Source: Apostichopus japonicus (Eukaryota > Echinodermata > Holothuroidea > Aspidochirotida > Stichopodidae). From it: a stretch of DNA of 64,000 nt. The stretch covers positions 40,306,111 to 40,370,110 of the forward strand of contig NC_092576.1 in assembly GCF_037975245.1 (NCBI RefSeq). Reading direction: 5' to 3'. Shown piece by piece: positions 38,593-51,200 of the stretch (positions within the stretch are counted from its first letter, which is position 1; every line of letters begins with the position of its first letter). The notes under the pieces were generated by a model. The model was not told the origin of the DNA and searched no databases. It saw only the letters and a list, made by a program, of their open reading frames with translations. The position numbers and the translations under genes are program-made.

Positions 38593-40340
38593 ATCATGGG
38601 GTTATGACCCCCCCCCCATTTTAATAGCTTTATTGCCTCCACCCCAATACTGAGGTCAGACTGCTGACCTTGGCTAGTGGCAGATAGCACTAAAGTGGGA
38701 GGGAACCCCTTTGGAACCCTACTGTTGGCCAGATCAGAAAAAAAACAAGTTAAACCTTCGCATGACAAATCTATGGCTGTGTGCCTGTATATACCTATGC
38801 TTAGGGGGTGTGGGGGGGGGCTGAACCCTGCAATAAATTGAGTAGGGCCCATTGAATATCCCTATTTAGTATTTACCCCCCCCCCCCCCCTAAATGCTCA
38901 ATGTTGACAAACTTCCTAAGCAACTGATATTGTTTCCTCACATTAAAAATATAACTGAAAACATCAACTTTCTATGCATCTCTCATGTGCTGTTTCAGCT
39001 TCTTTATTAAGAAAAGTAATGTCAAATGTGTCAGATTTTATACCAACTCTACCACTACAGTACATTTGGAAAAGGAAATATAAAATATATATAAAGTCCT
39101 TTTCAAACGGCTACTGGAGCTTTGATAAGAGCAACACAAGTACGCAGTGTATGTACACTCTCCTCCGTTGGAGTTGAGGTACATAACAAATGTGGGCGGA
39201 GCCTAGATTCTAATCTGGGCCGACTATGTACGATCACGTCAACGCGATTTATGTTACGGGTGTTGCTGCGGATTACGTACGGATGATACGATGCGGCTGA
39301 ATGTAAGGCACATATGACCGTGGTTTGAGCACATTGTATCATATAGTACCAGGAATAAACACGATGGGGCGATCCACCATGTTGTATTGTAAACGTTTAG
39401 AATCTGGAAAGAAAAGGGATAACATCGGTGCATAGGTAAGATTAAAAAAACGAGAACAATCACAATTCTAGGCAGTGTTTATCAAACACTTCACAGGATA
39501 AGACTACAGAGCGAGATGGAGTTCATTTTTACTGTTAATGTAACACGTATGTTTCGTATGACCAGTCCATGTTGTACATTACAGGAGGAGCTGCCTGGCT
39601 TCAAATCAATTGTAATGATGTCATATGGCCGTGACGTTGTAGCAAGTTCCCTGCAGTGAAATGAACACATATAATTATATAGTATTATAGTATTTATAAC
39701 GTGATTACAGCTGAATCTGATAGAAACTAATGTATTGTAAAGTGACTGCATTTTATTAAATATACTACATAGAAAAACATTTCATTATTTTGTTTAACTA
39801 AAACTGCACGATTACAACTTATCATTTATTAGTCATATAAGAGCAGTGTTGCATGAAACCTTTTGTGCATGTAATATATTGCGCTGTATACCGTGACCAT
39901 GCCACTTTGCACTGTAATTATGGAATTTTAATAGTTTAATGCGAGCAGGGAGGAAAGTAGCCAGCGAACGGATAAGATAAATGAATGTAAATTGTGATAA
40001 TTTAATGCATAGTAAACCGTATTTGTGACGTAGTCAATGGTTGGTATAATGTTAAAGACATAATAATTTAATTGATTGATAATAAAAAGCTCGTTGTATT
40101 AATTTTAGGACCCAAATATTTGCGTGTTTGAAGTCAACCTATTCGAATACTTGACAAGGGGCTAGGTTTGTTAGGCTGTAAGTAATCCACTGCAACGTTT
40201 TCACTAGATTATAATTCAACCTTATTTTGTGTCGTAAGAGTATTTGCGACCTAGAGAGCCTATGTACAGTTGGCTAAAAGGTTTACTATCCTAAAGCAAC
40301 AATTTAGGAAAGGAATAATGTCAACTTGTAAACATCAATA
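38593..40340. other. Non-coding DNA
   Basis: A C15-17 tract ends near 38890. No gene, RNA or mobile element could be supported. Short open frames are at the density expected by chance. Confidence 0.4.
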
Positions 40341-40344
40341 TTTT

Positions 40345-40620
40345 CAGGTGAGAGGTACCTTCTCACGAGTCATTATACTCACGAGTCATTGTTCTTACGA
40401 GAAATATTCTCACGGGTGATTCTGTACATGAGACTCTTTTTCACGAGATATCTTCTCACGAGCTTTTGTATTTGCTCGAGAGTGATATTGGAATGGCTTC
40501 TCACGAGAGATTTGCTCGTAATTTAAGTTACTCAAATATCTCCCAAGAAACTTTACTTATATCTTCTCATGAGAAACGTACTCATAATTAATGTACGCAG
40601 TCTTCACATAAGAGATCTTT
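40345..40620. repeat. Degenerate TCTCACGAG repeat field
   Basis: TCTCACGAG or close variants (TCTCATGAG, TCACGAGA, GCTCGAGAG) recur roughly every 15-30 bp, about a dozen times. The core is close to palindromic (CTCACGAG / CTCGTGAG). It may be the subterminal repeat of a lost DNA transposon. Confidence 0.6.
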
Positions 40621-42073
40621 CTAATCGTTTACAATAGTTAAGTCTTCTTGTAAAAAAGTCTACTCGATTTTTTGCATGCATTTTGCACCTCTAGACACCC
40701 ACATACTAAATACATGGAACTCGATATCAGGCTTTTTCTGTTGAGAGCATGGTTGCATTTAACAGTCATTTTGGTGGGTATTTGAAAGAGATCTTTAAGA
40801 ACTTTCTTCAACATTTTTTTTGTTCAGACAAAAGGACGGATATAAATGTTTAAACGTCAAATAACATATTCTGAGGTACACTTAACTTAAATTAGACCCA
40901 TGCCGATGTCTGAATGCTAGTTTTTTCCTAAATACTCTATTGTATGAGGTTGAAAAAAAAGGTGTGTATACCCGAGTATCTTCCATTTAAAAAGGCGCCC
41001 TTTAATACCACTGCCATAATTCCCTGCCTTGGACATTTTATTTGGCTCTCGTGGTAGATCACTGGAAATTTGAGCTGAGGAAGTTACTTTTCCAAGCTGG
41101 TTTCCTTTGTTAGGCTTGGTGAATTGATTACGTAACACACAGGCTAATGTTTCAGACTATATCCTTGAAAGGTGCAGAAGTTGCAAGTGGCAAAAAATGA
41201 ACGGCAGTCTTACTAAAGGGCAGATTTTCATATGCTCAGAATGTAATTAAACAACCCCGGACTGAATCATTTAAACCATTCAACCACCAGAAGTATGTAG
41301 ATGCATGGCGTCACAATGGGTCATTCCATATCAAATCACCAAATTTTGGAGTATGTTGTAATTCTAAATTTTGAGCAATTTCCAAATTTTGTGTTTGATT
41401 GTAACACCGTGAACTTAGCATATTCTGAAAATTTCAGTTCCATTGCTTCACAATTCGCCGATTTATCATACTTTGAAATTCCGCAATATGTCGCCATCGT
41501 ATCTCAAAACGTGTCAGGTTGAAAAAAATCTGATTATATTTTTTCTGGAAGAGATCTAGTACCACCCTGTTTGTACAAAACAATTCAGGAGGATGTTTTG
41601 CCTTCTTATTTTGAAATGACAAATCCTCAAAGTTTGGGATGTTAACAAAAAAATGTTTTTGCCTGTTTTGATGTTTTTACATTTTTTGAGCCTGGGTATT
41701 GTACTTCAAGGTCATTCAATTCAATACTGTGCAGTGTGTATGTCATATAAACAAATTTGGTTTATTCATTTCATTAAAAGACTTTACTATAAAACGAATT
41801 TCAACCAGTACATGCATGTACAGAACATACATTGTACCTTAGCAACCTAATTCGACTATGGGAAGTTTCATACTGCCTCCTTGGCTTCCAAGAGCTTGTC
41901 AGATTCGTAATGAAACGAGTTATACTGCGAGGTAAACCGATTCTCCTCAGTAGTCTTATAAGTATAGAAACTGGTTATGGTTTTTAAACCGTTACCGAGT
42001 TATTGCTAGGATATGTTTAACAGCTTCACAGTTCGCTGTTACCTTTTCTTCTATTTCCCTTTTATTCTTTCAG
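40621..42073. other. Region upstream of gene C
   Basis: No upstream exon could be supported. The promoter of gene C should lie here or further upstream. No named element is clear. Confidence 0.4.
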
Positions 42074-42179
42074 AATACACAAAATATAGCCTACTGTCAC
42101 CAATTATTCGCTTTCAGAATAAATACAATTTAACTACATATACCATCCGTCAATGGTTTTCTCGGACATATGACAAGAC
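42074..42179 (+). other. Possible 5' untranslated part of gene C exon 1
   Basis: A good acceptor (cttttattctttcag) ends at 42073, so the first coding exon may be preceded by a spliced non-coding exon. An in-frame TGA at 42171-42173 shows that translation cannot start further upstream in this exon. Confidence 0.4.
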
Positions 42180-42240
42180 ATGGCGATTCTCGACACAGGA
42201 TTCTTTATAGCATTCACGATAATACTTGTATTATCGCCAG
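42180..42240 (+). CDS. Gene C exon 1: signal peptide
   Basis: The exon reads MAILDTGFFIAFTIILVLSP and ends in phase 1 before gtgagt. A hydrophobic core (FFIAFTIILVL) follows a short N terminus and precedes a Ser-Pro/Ala cleavage-type region, as in secretory signal peptides. The ATG at 42180 is chosen because a stop lies three codons upstream in frame and the phase fits exon 2. Confidence 0.75.
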
Positions 42241-45200
42241 GTGAGTTGTAATCAAGTAAAACTTGGAGAATCATTCATTACGTACCTACTAGTATAGCTG
42301 TACTCTAATGGCTGTATATTGTAAGAGCTTAGATATGAATTACCACACAACATTTTGAAAACGTGCACGTCTTTCCGTTTTTGGTTTGATGACAAAAGAA
42401 ACCTGTGCAGTTATGACGGCACGTGTGTTGGCGTGAGTGGCGCCCGCTTGTGGACACGATATCACAAGATTTGAACCATGGATAGTTTTCATTCTTGGTT
42501 TTTAGATGCCCCATATCGCCCATATTGCTCATATGCATTATATGTAGTGTAAACATTTACACAAAAAACTTGAAATCCTTGTAAACTCGATACCTCCAGA
42601 TAGGAAACTTTTTTGGGCTCTCATATTTTGCTTGTGGCTTTCCCATAGGCAGTACTAGGACCTTATTGAATTTTGTGTCGGTTAAAGGTCACTTAAGGTT
42701 AGCAAAGGTGGCAGTCTGTAAATCCTTGCAAACACAATCCTTGTAAACACCATATCCCAAGATAGGTCACATCACAGAGATCATAGATTACGTGTGTCTT
42801 TCTTATGAGTACAATAACCGAATAATTTTTTGTAGAGGTCAAAGATCATATGGGGTCAACAGAGGTCATTATATCAAATGGATCTCATAAGGATAACAAT
42901 TAAAAAAGCAAATTCAGTTCTTTGCTGTGAGAGAGAGCATGCAATACAGATTTATTAACCACAAAAAAATGTCCCTCTCTCTTTCTATTATCGTTGTGAT
43001 ATCATATCACACGATTTTGTCATCAAACCATGTAAGCATTGAATATGTTTAGATTTATACTGCTCTCTATCTGAACTTCAGCCATTATTAGCTTGCACAC
43101 CACATATGTAATGTATTTAAAGGCAAGTAGCCACTGGGAGGGATTTATCTCTGGATTTCTTTGTTCTTTAATCTGTTGATTTTATTCCTTCTTAATTGAA
43201 TAATTTAACGCCTGAAGTTAAAAGATTCACTGATGAGGTCGAGAACTATGGCATTGCACATTCCTTTCTTCCCATTGTGCAGCAACTTCGGTAGAAGATA
43301 CAGAATGCGAACAGACACAGTATGTTGAGATTGGTACACTGGGACTTATTCCGTGTTCATGTAATGGAAGTTCTTTGGCACTTATAGCTTGGAACAATGT
43401 TAACGAAGGGAAGAGCATATTGTTACTCAATGATGGTGAGAAAAGTGGAGATGGCTACGAATCTAGAGAGTTTGATATTTATCCTAACGGATCGTTACTT
43501 ATAAATAACGTGACTGCGAGCCATGAATCTGTATTCCGAGTATCAACTGCAGTCTCTACGTCGGGTTCAATACATTCGAATGATATCTGTGTGCGCACAA
43601 CCGGTATGTAGCTTTGATAGTTTCATTATTTTAAACCTAAACTATCCGAAGAGAAATCAAATACGTGATAAAAAAGTGACATAAGCAATCATTATCAAAT
43701 AAACGCTCCCACACGACATAGTAGGTTAATATGACTGTAACTATGTCGTGTTTGTAATATATATTTGTAATATGCTGTATGTATGCGCGTGTGTGTAAAT
43801 GACCCGTGCTTGTAAACACGGTATAAAAACATTCAAGGTGGATTAACTTCATCCTTGGTATATGGATCTGTCGTATTTTGTGCAATATACGTTATTCTTT
43901 TCTGCGAAGTTCAGAGTTAATTTGAGGTCAAAAGAGGCCAAAGTCTCTGAAACCTTGTAAACACGATAACTTAAAAAGTACATCTTTCTTGAATTTTATA
44001 CTTCGTAATCTGAAAACCTTGTAAACAGAATAACTCTAAAATTATCGCTACGGTTAATATGTGAGTTCGCCAATGCGAGTGATTTCCACTTGTTGAACAC
44101 AGTTTGGTCAATATTAGTTCAGCAGAGTTTTTTGAAAGAGATCTATATACAGTAGGTTTACAACAAAACATGAAGTCATTCAGGAAATTTAATCTGTTTC
44201 AAAGAGTTATCATTCTTGTTGTTATCTGCTTTTAAGAAACTCACAGTGGATCTTGCAATTTTAACAGTCTGAGCACCGAGGGTTAACTGGTCAAAAATAT
44301 CAAATGGTCCCAACATTGTTCATATTCACTATGTTTTATCATAGAGGATATTAGCTTCGGCAGTAGTATGTGAACATAGTTCAAAGTGTATAAACAAGTG
44401 CATTAAAAGGATCGTCTGATAGCCCTAAGAAGTTACCTTAAACAAACGATAAATAATTGTCCAAACATGTTGTCAAAGTGTGAGAACGCTAATGTTGCGT
44501 TTGACAAAGAAACGATTTTTTAATCGTTAAGGATGGACATTTCAAATATGATTTGAACAGTAACGAACGTGACGTCATTTTCGCAATTGCAGATTGCGAC
44601 AAAACCCACGCTCCGTGCAGTACCTACAGTAATCACAACAAAAACCGCGTTTGTAAACAGATTAATTTCTTCCTTAATTTTCGGTGAAATTTCTTATAAA
44701 TTAGATATATTTTCAAAAACTCCTTAAGCCGCCATATATGTAGTAGATCGGTGGTATCGTGGTCATAGTGTACACAAGATACGTTTTAACAGCAGATTCT
44801 TCGTTGTTTATACATCGCGCAATCTAGCTCCAACGCGAAGAATGTTTGCAAGTAGGCTACTCTACTCTTTTATTTTTAATTTCAGTTTGGCAAAAGTATG
44901 ATTGAACCCTTTACTTTTCAGTATTATTTATAGTATTTTCGATATGTGCCAACAAGGGGCTTCACAGTGAACGTTTGTTACACTCTTTTATTGGCAAGGT
45001 TTGATCGATTGATAAGATAGGTTGGTAGGCTCCTCTACTATTATGCATATACTATACAGTACCAAGATGTGCGCGAGTCCTAAGCCTATACAGTACCCCC
45101 TGCAACTTTGAGCCGCTACTCGATCAGCCCGGCTTCATACATTTTCCCGATTATTTATCAATGTTGTATTTAAGCCACAGATTGTTGCGCGATTAAAATA

Positions 45201-48200
45201 TCACTAATACTTCATTACACTGCCTAAATCAAAGAGCTACCTTTTACGTAATGAAAATCTGAGGCTGGCAAAGCATCTATCTTTCACTCGTACTTCTTGT
45301 TGACTGAAAATATGTACGTAATGCACGTGCATATAGAGAACCCTTTTATACTGTTTATTCCCATTGAGATTGGTTAATGACCAAAATCAGTTTACAACAT
45401 AAACTTGCTTAAAGGTCGCCATGGTACTGATTTCATCTATATGTGAAAAATGACGTCAAGTTTGTACACAACAATGAAGGCCCCTCTGTATTAATAGTGC
45501 TGACACCATTTGTCTCAAATTGTGTCACAAGGCTAGCCCTAATTTTGTCACATTATATAAATTATTTTTACCCCAGTGGATAAATGATGCATACATAACT
45601 GTCATAATTATTCCTACTTGTAACATTGGGTTGAATATGTACAACTAACACACAAAAACTAGAGATAGACATCAATTATTGTGAAAAGCTACATCTCTAA
45701 TTGTAAGTCTCTACTTCAAAGGTATTAAAAATAAACAGGAAAAGAGTATAAGAAAAGACTACATCTCTGTATCATTAGCTGTAGTCCACCTTCTACCAGA
45801 GTAATTCACTAACTAACTCTCCCATTCTTTGGTCTTCCCAACCTCTCCTCCCCAACAGGTCTTGACTTGTTCTTCCCCAAATAAACAAAATTAGAACAAT
45901 ATTGTATTTTGTGACCACCATGCATCTAAACAAGGGCGAGTAATAGGTCCAGGTCGAAGGTCACTGGATTGATACTATGGGGCAGGTAAAACAATAGTGT
46001 CTCTGTGACCATGTGATGCACCATGCATCTAAACAAGGGTGAATAATAGACCCATGTCAAAGGTCACTGGATTGTTACTATAGTCAGTTAAAACAATAGT
46101 GTCTCTGTGACCATGTGATACACCATGCATCTAAATAAGGGAGAATAATAGACCCATGTCAAAGGTCATTGGGTTGTTACTATGGGCAGTTGTTCATCCT
46201 CCAACCACCAAGGAGAAAACTACGGATGCATTTAGGTGATATATCTTTACAATAATAAAGAAAATAAATATAAACATTACTTCATGCAAAGCGATATTAG
46301 TTATCAGATTATCCCGGTTTACATAGTACAGCAACATATCAAAGCGAAACCAAATTTTAGACGTGTTGTAAAAAGAACAAAAGGTTAATATGGTTTGTTT
46401 AATATATTCTAAATATACTTCACGGTGATTACATCTCATGATATCCTTCACATTTGTGACGCTTTTGCTTTAAGATGGAAAACAGGGTAAAACATTTTTA
46501 TTTACATCTTATTACATGTGTAGCCGTTAAGGCATCGCATACTGCAGTATTTTCCTATTTAATTGTTTTACCAAGAACGAACTGTAGGGCAATTCCGTAA
46601 AGTCGGACATACATTTCGGACATTTTGTTGAGCCATATCTCAATGGCTATATATAGGAGATAACTTTTCATTTGGGTTTTTTATGGATCATCTACCTTGT
46701 ACTATTCTTGTATGGAGTTGCATCCCTTGTCCATCAAAATAAACTACAAAAATACACAAAAAAACCTCCCTGTGGCGGACGTACCCAGAGAAAGTGACTT
46801 TTTCAGATCGTAATTTTCTTTTGAAAATGTCTGTAAATTGGAATGGGATACAATTAAAAACGACTATACATGTTATGAAGAAGACTCTTAACTACACATA
46901 TCAGTAAACAAGCAGTTGAAACCTTTATCACTTCCCTGAAATATTTTCAAAAATTCCGCTGTGACGGACGTACAATGTTTTGTGACGGACGTACACGTGT
47001 GAAATTATATAGTAAATGTACGTCCGTCACAAACAAAAGCACTACTTGGTATCCCTAAAATTTCAATTTGTGACAGGGCTTCAACCAGAGTTTCCATTGT
47101 TGACAGCTGTACACAATAATGCAGCATTTACTTGTGGCTAATGGAAGATATTAGACCCCTACGGTGTTGAAGTTCTCTAACGGGTCAGAATGATCGGTCT
47201 TTATTAACATTAAGATAGTATGAGCACCAAACCCTTTTGCTTTCACTTTTCTTCACACCCTGTTTATTTATTTGACAATTATTTTTATTAAAATACATGT
47301 ACTACAAGCTTCTGTATGGATGACATAACAGCACTTTTCAGCAAACAAGAAATTCAGAACTTTAAATGTGAGATACATTGTGTTGCATTGCTTCAGGAGC
47401 TCTTAGGCTGTGTTCACACTGGATCCCCTGTTCTTGGTCCTGTGTGTTGACAATTTAACCGCCAATATGTTATACCAAAATCTCCTATAGCATTCACACT
47501 TGAACTCATGCTCCAGCTCTGATTGCCCACTCTGAGTCAATGAACAGGAAGTTACAATATTTCTATGGTGACTCTCACAAAAGTGCGAATGCACAAAGTG
47601 TATGGCAAATTTCTTCTGCATGCAATGTATATAGATTCAAGATTGAGGTGAAAGTGGGAGAAAGAAGTCAGTATTAACCAGGGTGTGCATATACTACAAA
47701 TAGCTATTCAGCAGTGAGAGCAATTACTGGCAATAGTTCTTAAATATCTAATGTCAAGTTACAGAGATACAGAGGCACACCCTTGGTTAGTATAGCAACT
47801 ATGAAACATGTATAAAAGTAAATACACACAAACACTGTGAAGTTAGGAAGATCCATCTGGTAACTCTGTTCACCAACAAATAAAATTATGAGCACATGTG
47901 GTTCAAAATTAACTTTTCTTCCACATAATGATACCTGAAACCCAACACAAAAGTTAATGAACCTAAAGCAAATGTAGAACAAATTACATCAAATAATAAG
48001 CATACTACAGCAGTAACAAAATACTAACAATTGCAATAACAGTTCTCGATGACTCTCAGACAATCTTCCTTCCAAAACTGATTCATTATTTTACTCAAAA
48101 CTGGTTGAACACAGTGTAATATATATATTGGATATCGAAATGAAACCTCATGGTCAGAGGGAAGAATAAATGGCAGAACTACAAGAAACAATTTTGTACC

Positions 48201-51200
48201 CAAACAAATAGTTTGTATCTAATAGTTCCATATATGTCCATGGTTAATTTGCCTAATAGTGCGTGGAACAGGCATGGTGTTATGTAGTTCGTTTGCCTTG
48301 ATCTCGGGTCACATTGATCCCCCGAGTTTTCACACTCTGGAACTGATATCCCCCAAAACAGGGGACCAACATGTCGCGGTCTGACCCTGAGTAGGATAGT
48401 ATTTACACTAGGATGTTGATCTCGAGCTGGGGATATGATTCGATCGGATCCCCTCTGTGCATTTTCTAATGTGAACAAGGCTTTTGGATGAAAGTGTTAT
48501 ATCAATGTAGACAATAGCATACTGTACATGAGGTTCAATACCATGCCATTTCTTTGATATCTTGCCAAGTGCTAACCAATAACACAAATATATATGCTAG
48601 TTGACACTGTAGTATGCAGTGTTTGCATACCACTACATTTATACTAATGAAACAACCACAAACTACCTAATGTCTGTGTTAATAACTAAATGGGTTTGGT
48701 TATTAAATTCAGGGGTAATGTAGTGATAAACATGTTAAAATACATTGTTTTTCTAAACAAAAATAATGTGACGGACGTACATGTGACAGAAAACTGAAAA
48801 TCCCAGCAACTTTATCTGTTTGTAAATTGAGTCTATATATTATATCACTTCAGCAAATCCAAGAATATTTATTCCTCTGAAGGTACACAGGCAAAAATAG
48901 GCATTTTGTTTTGGGGTGAATTTTGTGTAGCAAATTTGAGATTTCTTCGGTTGACTAATACACACCTTAATCTGCCTGAAAACAATGTGTTCTGTAAAAA
49001 TTAGCTACATATTATGAAACTCCATAGTTTTAGCGTTCATTTGATACCCTACTCTTTTAAACTGAGAGACTGAAATTTCAGTCTAATAATGGATGGGATA
49101 AGGGATCAAACTACTTAGACTGAATTCCAGTCTGAAATGTAAAGACTGAAGGTCAGTCTTAATTAGACTAAATACTCTGCAGTCTAATAGACTGAAAATC
49201 AAACCACTTTAGACTGAAAAGTCGGCAGTTTAGACTGATTTATTGCAGCACTAGTCTAAATTAGATTGAATACTTCCCAGTATATTAGACTGATATTGGA
49301 CTGAACAGTCGGTCCTTTAGACTGAATTATTACACATCACAGCTATACTGTCAATCTTATAAACTGCAAATTCTGGATTGAACAAGCTTTTCTATTGTTC
49401 CTCCGTGTTGGCTATGTGCTGGAATTCTTCAATATAGATGCATTTAAGGCCATCAAACACAACATTCAAAGATCTGTTAATGCAGGGGAATTTACTGAAA
49501 GGTGCTACGTCATGGAACGACTTCGCCTTCACATCCAATCATGTAAGGCTATAAAGACCAGAAAATCTTTGTGACAGTCACACACAAAGTACATTAAAAA
49601 TGGTATTCCATCAAGAAATATAATGGTCAATATCCACCGAACAGTGATTTTATTTCCACTAACCCACTAATATATTCTTATATAATTTTCGTTATCATAT
49701 TAAAAAAAAAAAAAAACAGAAATCAAAACTACAATATTCTGAGAGGTGTTCAACAAAACATGCTATCTTTCCAACAAACGTTCAAATTATAAAGATACTT
49801 TGAATAACAGTGACATATTTTCAGTTCAAATTTCTGCTTGAATTGGGCCATCTAAAATGTTCTTTTTTTGGAAACAGGATTAGGTGAGCTGAGAACAGAT
49901 CAGTGGTGTCGCCAATGGGTGGCCTGGGGAACCCCTCCCCCGGGAGGGAATTCACAAATAGACATATCACCAACCAATATTCAAATGTCTGGCAACACCA
50001 CTGCAACAGAAAGCACTTTAAATTATTTGTATGTCACCACCAGGTGGTAAAACCCTGGAATTCATTGACAACACAGCTGTAAATTGAGTCCTTATATACC
50101 CAGTTGATCCTATCTCCGATCTCACTGAACTTTAAATTTTCCACTGTAAAGGGTATAGTAACTATACGATGCTGCCTTTACAAAAGGGATAGGATGGAAA
50201 CACGACCATAGTACAATGGATCTGGTACATTTCCTTTTTTTTCAGTTGTGAATCATTAATGTATAGTAGCTACAATTTCTTAGAATGATTTCAAAATGGG
50301 GAAAACATATGACAAATTTTCAGCAGGTTATTTATAAAATATTAGGAATGGTTAAACTATATATCAGTGCGGTCAACATTTAATACTTTGTGTTTCAATG
50401 ATATAGATTGGCGATTGCTGCAAGTCATTATCCAGCACATGCAAAACAAAATATTACAAGCAATTCAGAATGGCACTAACTTCATAATGGCTATTAGATA
50501 AACATGAATTATTATAAACTGCATTCACAATTTCATGATATGGCATACATATGAAGCAAATTTGTATGCAAAAACAGTACATGTGACTATTATACCACAC
50601 TCAATTATTCCTGAACTTTCTGATAGTAATCATGTATAGTGATTTTGATTGGGATTTCAATCAAATTTTGAAGTTTTATAAATTATCTGACGTGAATCAT
50701 TTAATGTCGGGCTCTAGCTGAAAAAGAAATGTCACTCGAGAGTCGACTAAAAAATTGAAAACAGTTTTGACTCATTACAACACTAAAATTTCCCCGTTTT
50801 TTTTGGGGGGGGGGGAAATAATGAGGAAAGGATATTCTCAAATGGAATTGTCTGCAGTTACTGACTGTATAATAATCAGGTTACTTGCTTTTCATGGCAC
50901 AGATTATGGAATATTGTGCATAATAAATAATATTAGCTTAATTAATTGCTTAATTAAATAAACCTTCAACATAGTGAGTGCAGTGAAATGTGGGAACATT
51001 AAAGTAAACATTAAAATAACATAGATTGTGTTCGAAAAATCATACAAAAAAGTTTTTTTGGCAACTAGGTGTTTGTTTAATTACATCCATAATTAGGTCA
51101 GTATCATTAAAAAAAAATTGACAACCAAAAATCATTGAAATATTTATTTCTGGAGCCCTATTCATATAAAACTGTTGGTAAACATGTCTAGGCTCTGGGT

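Noticed and set aside
48179-48478. 99-codon minus-strand frame
   Set aside because: No domain or splice context. It contains phrases typical of dispersed repeats (TTCACACT).
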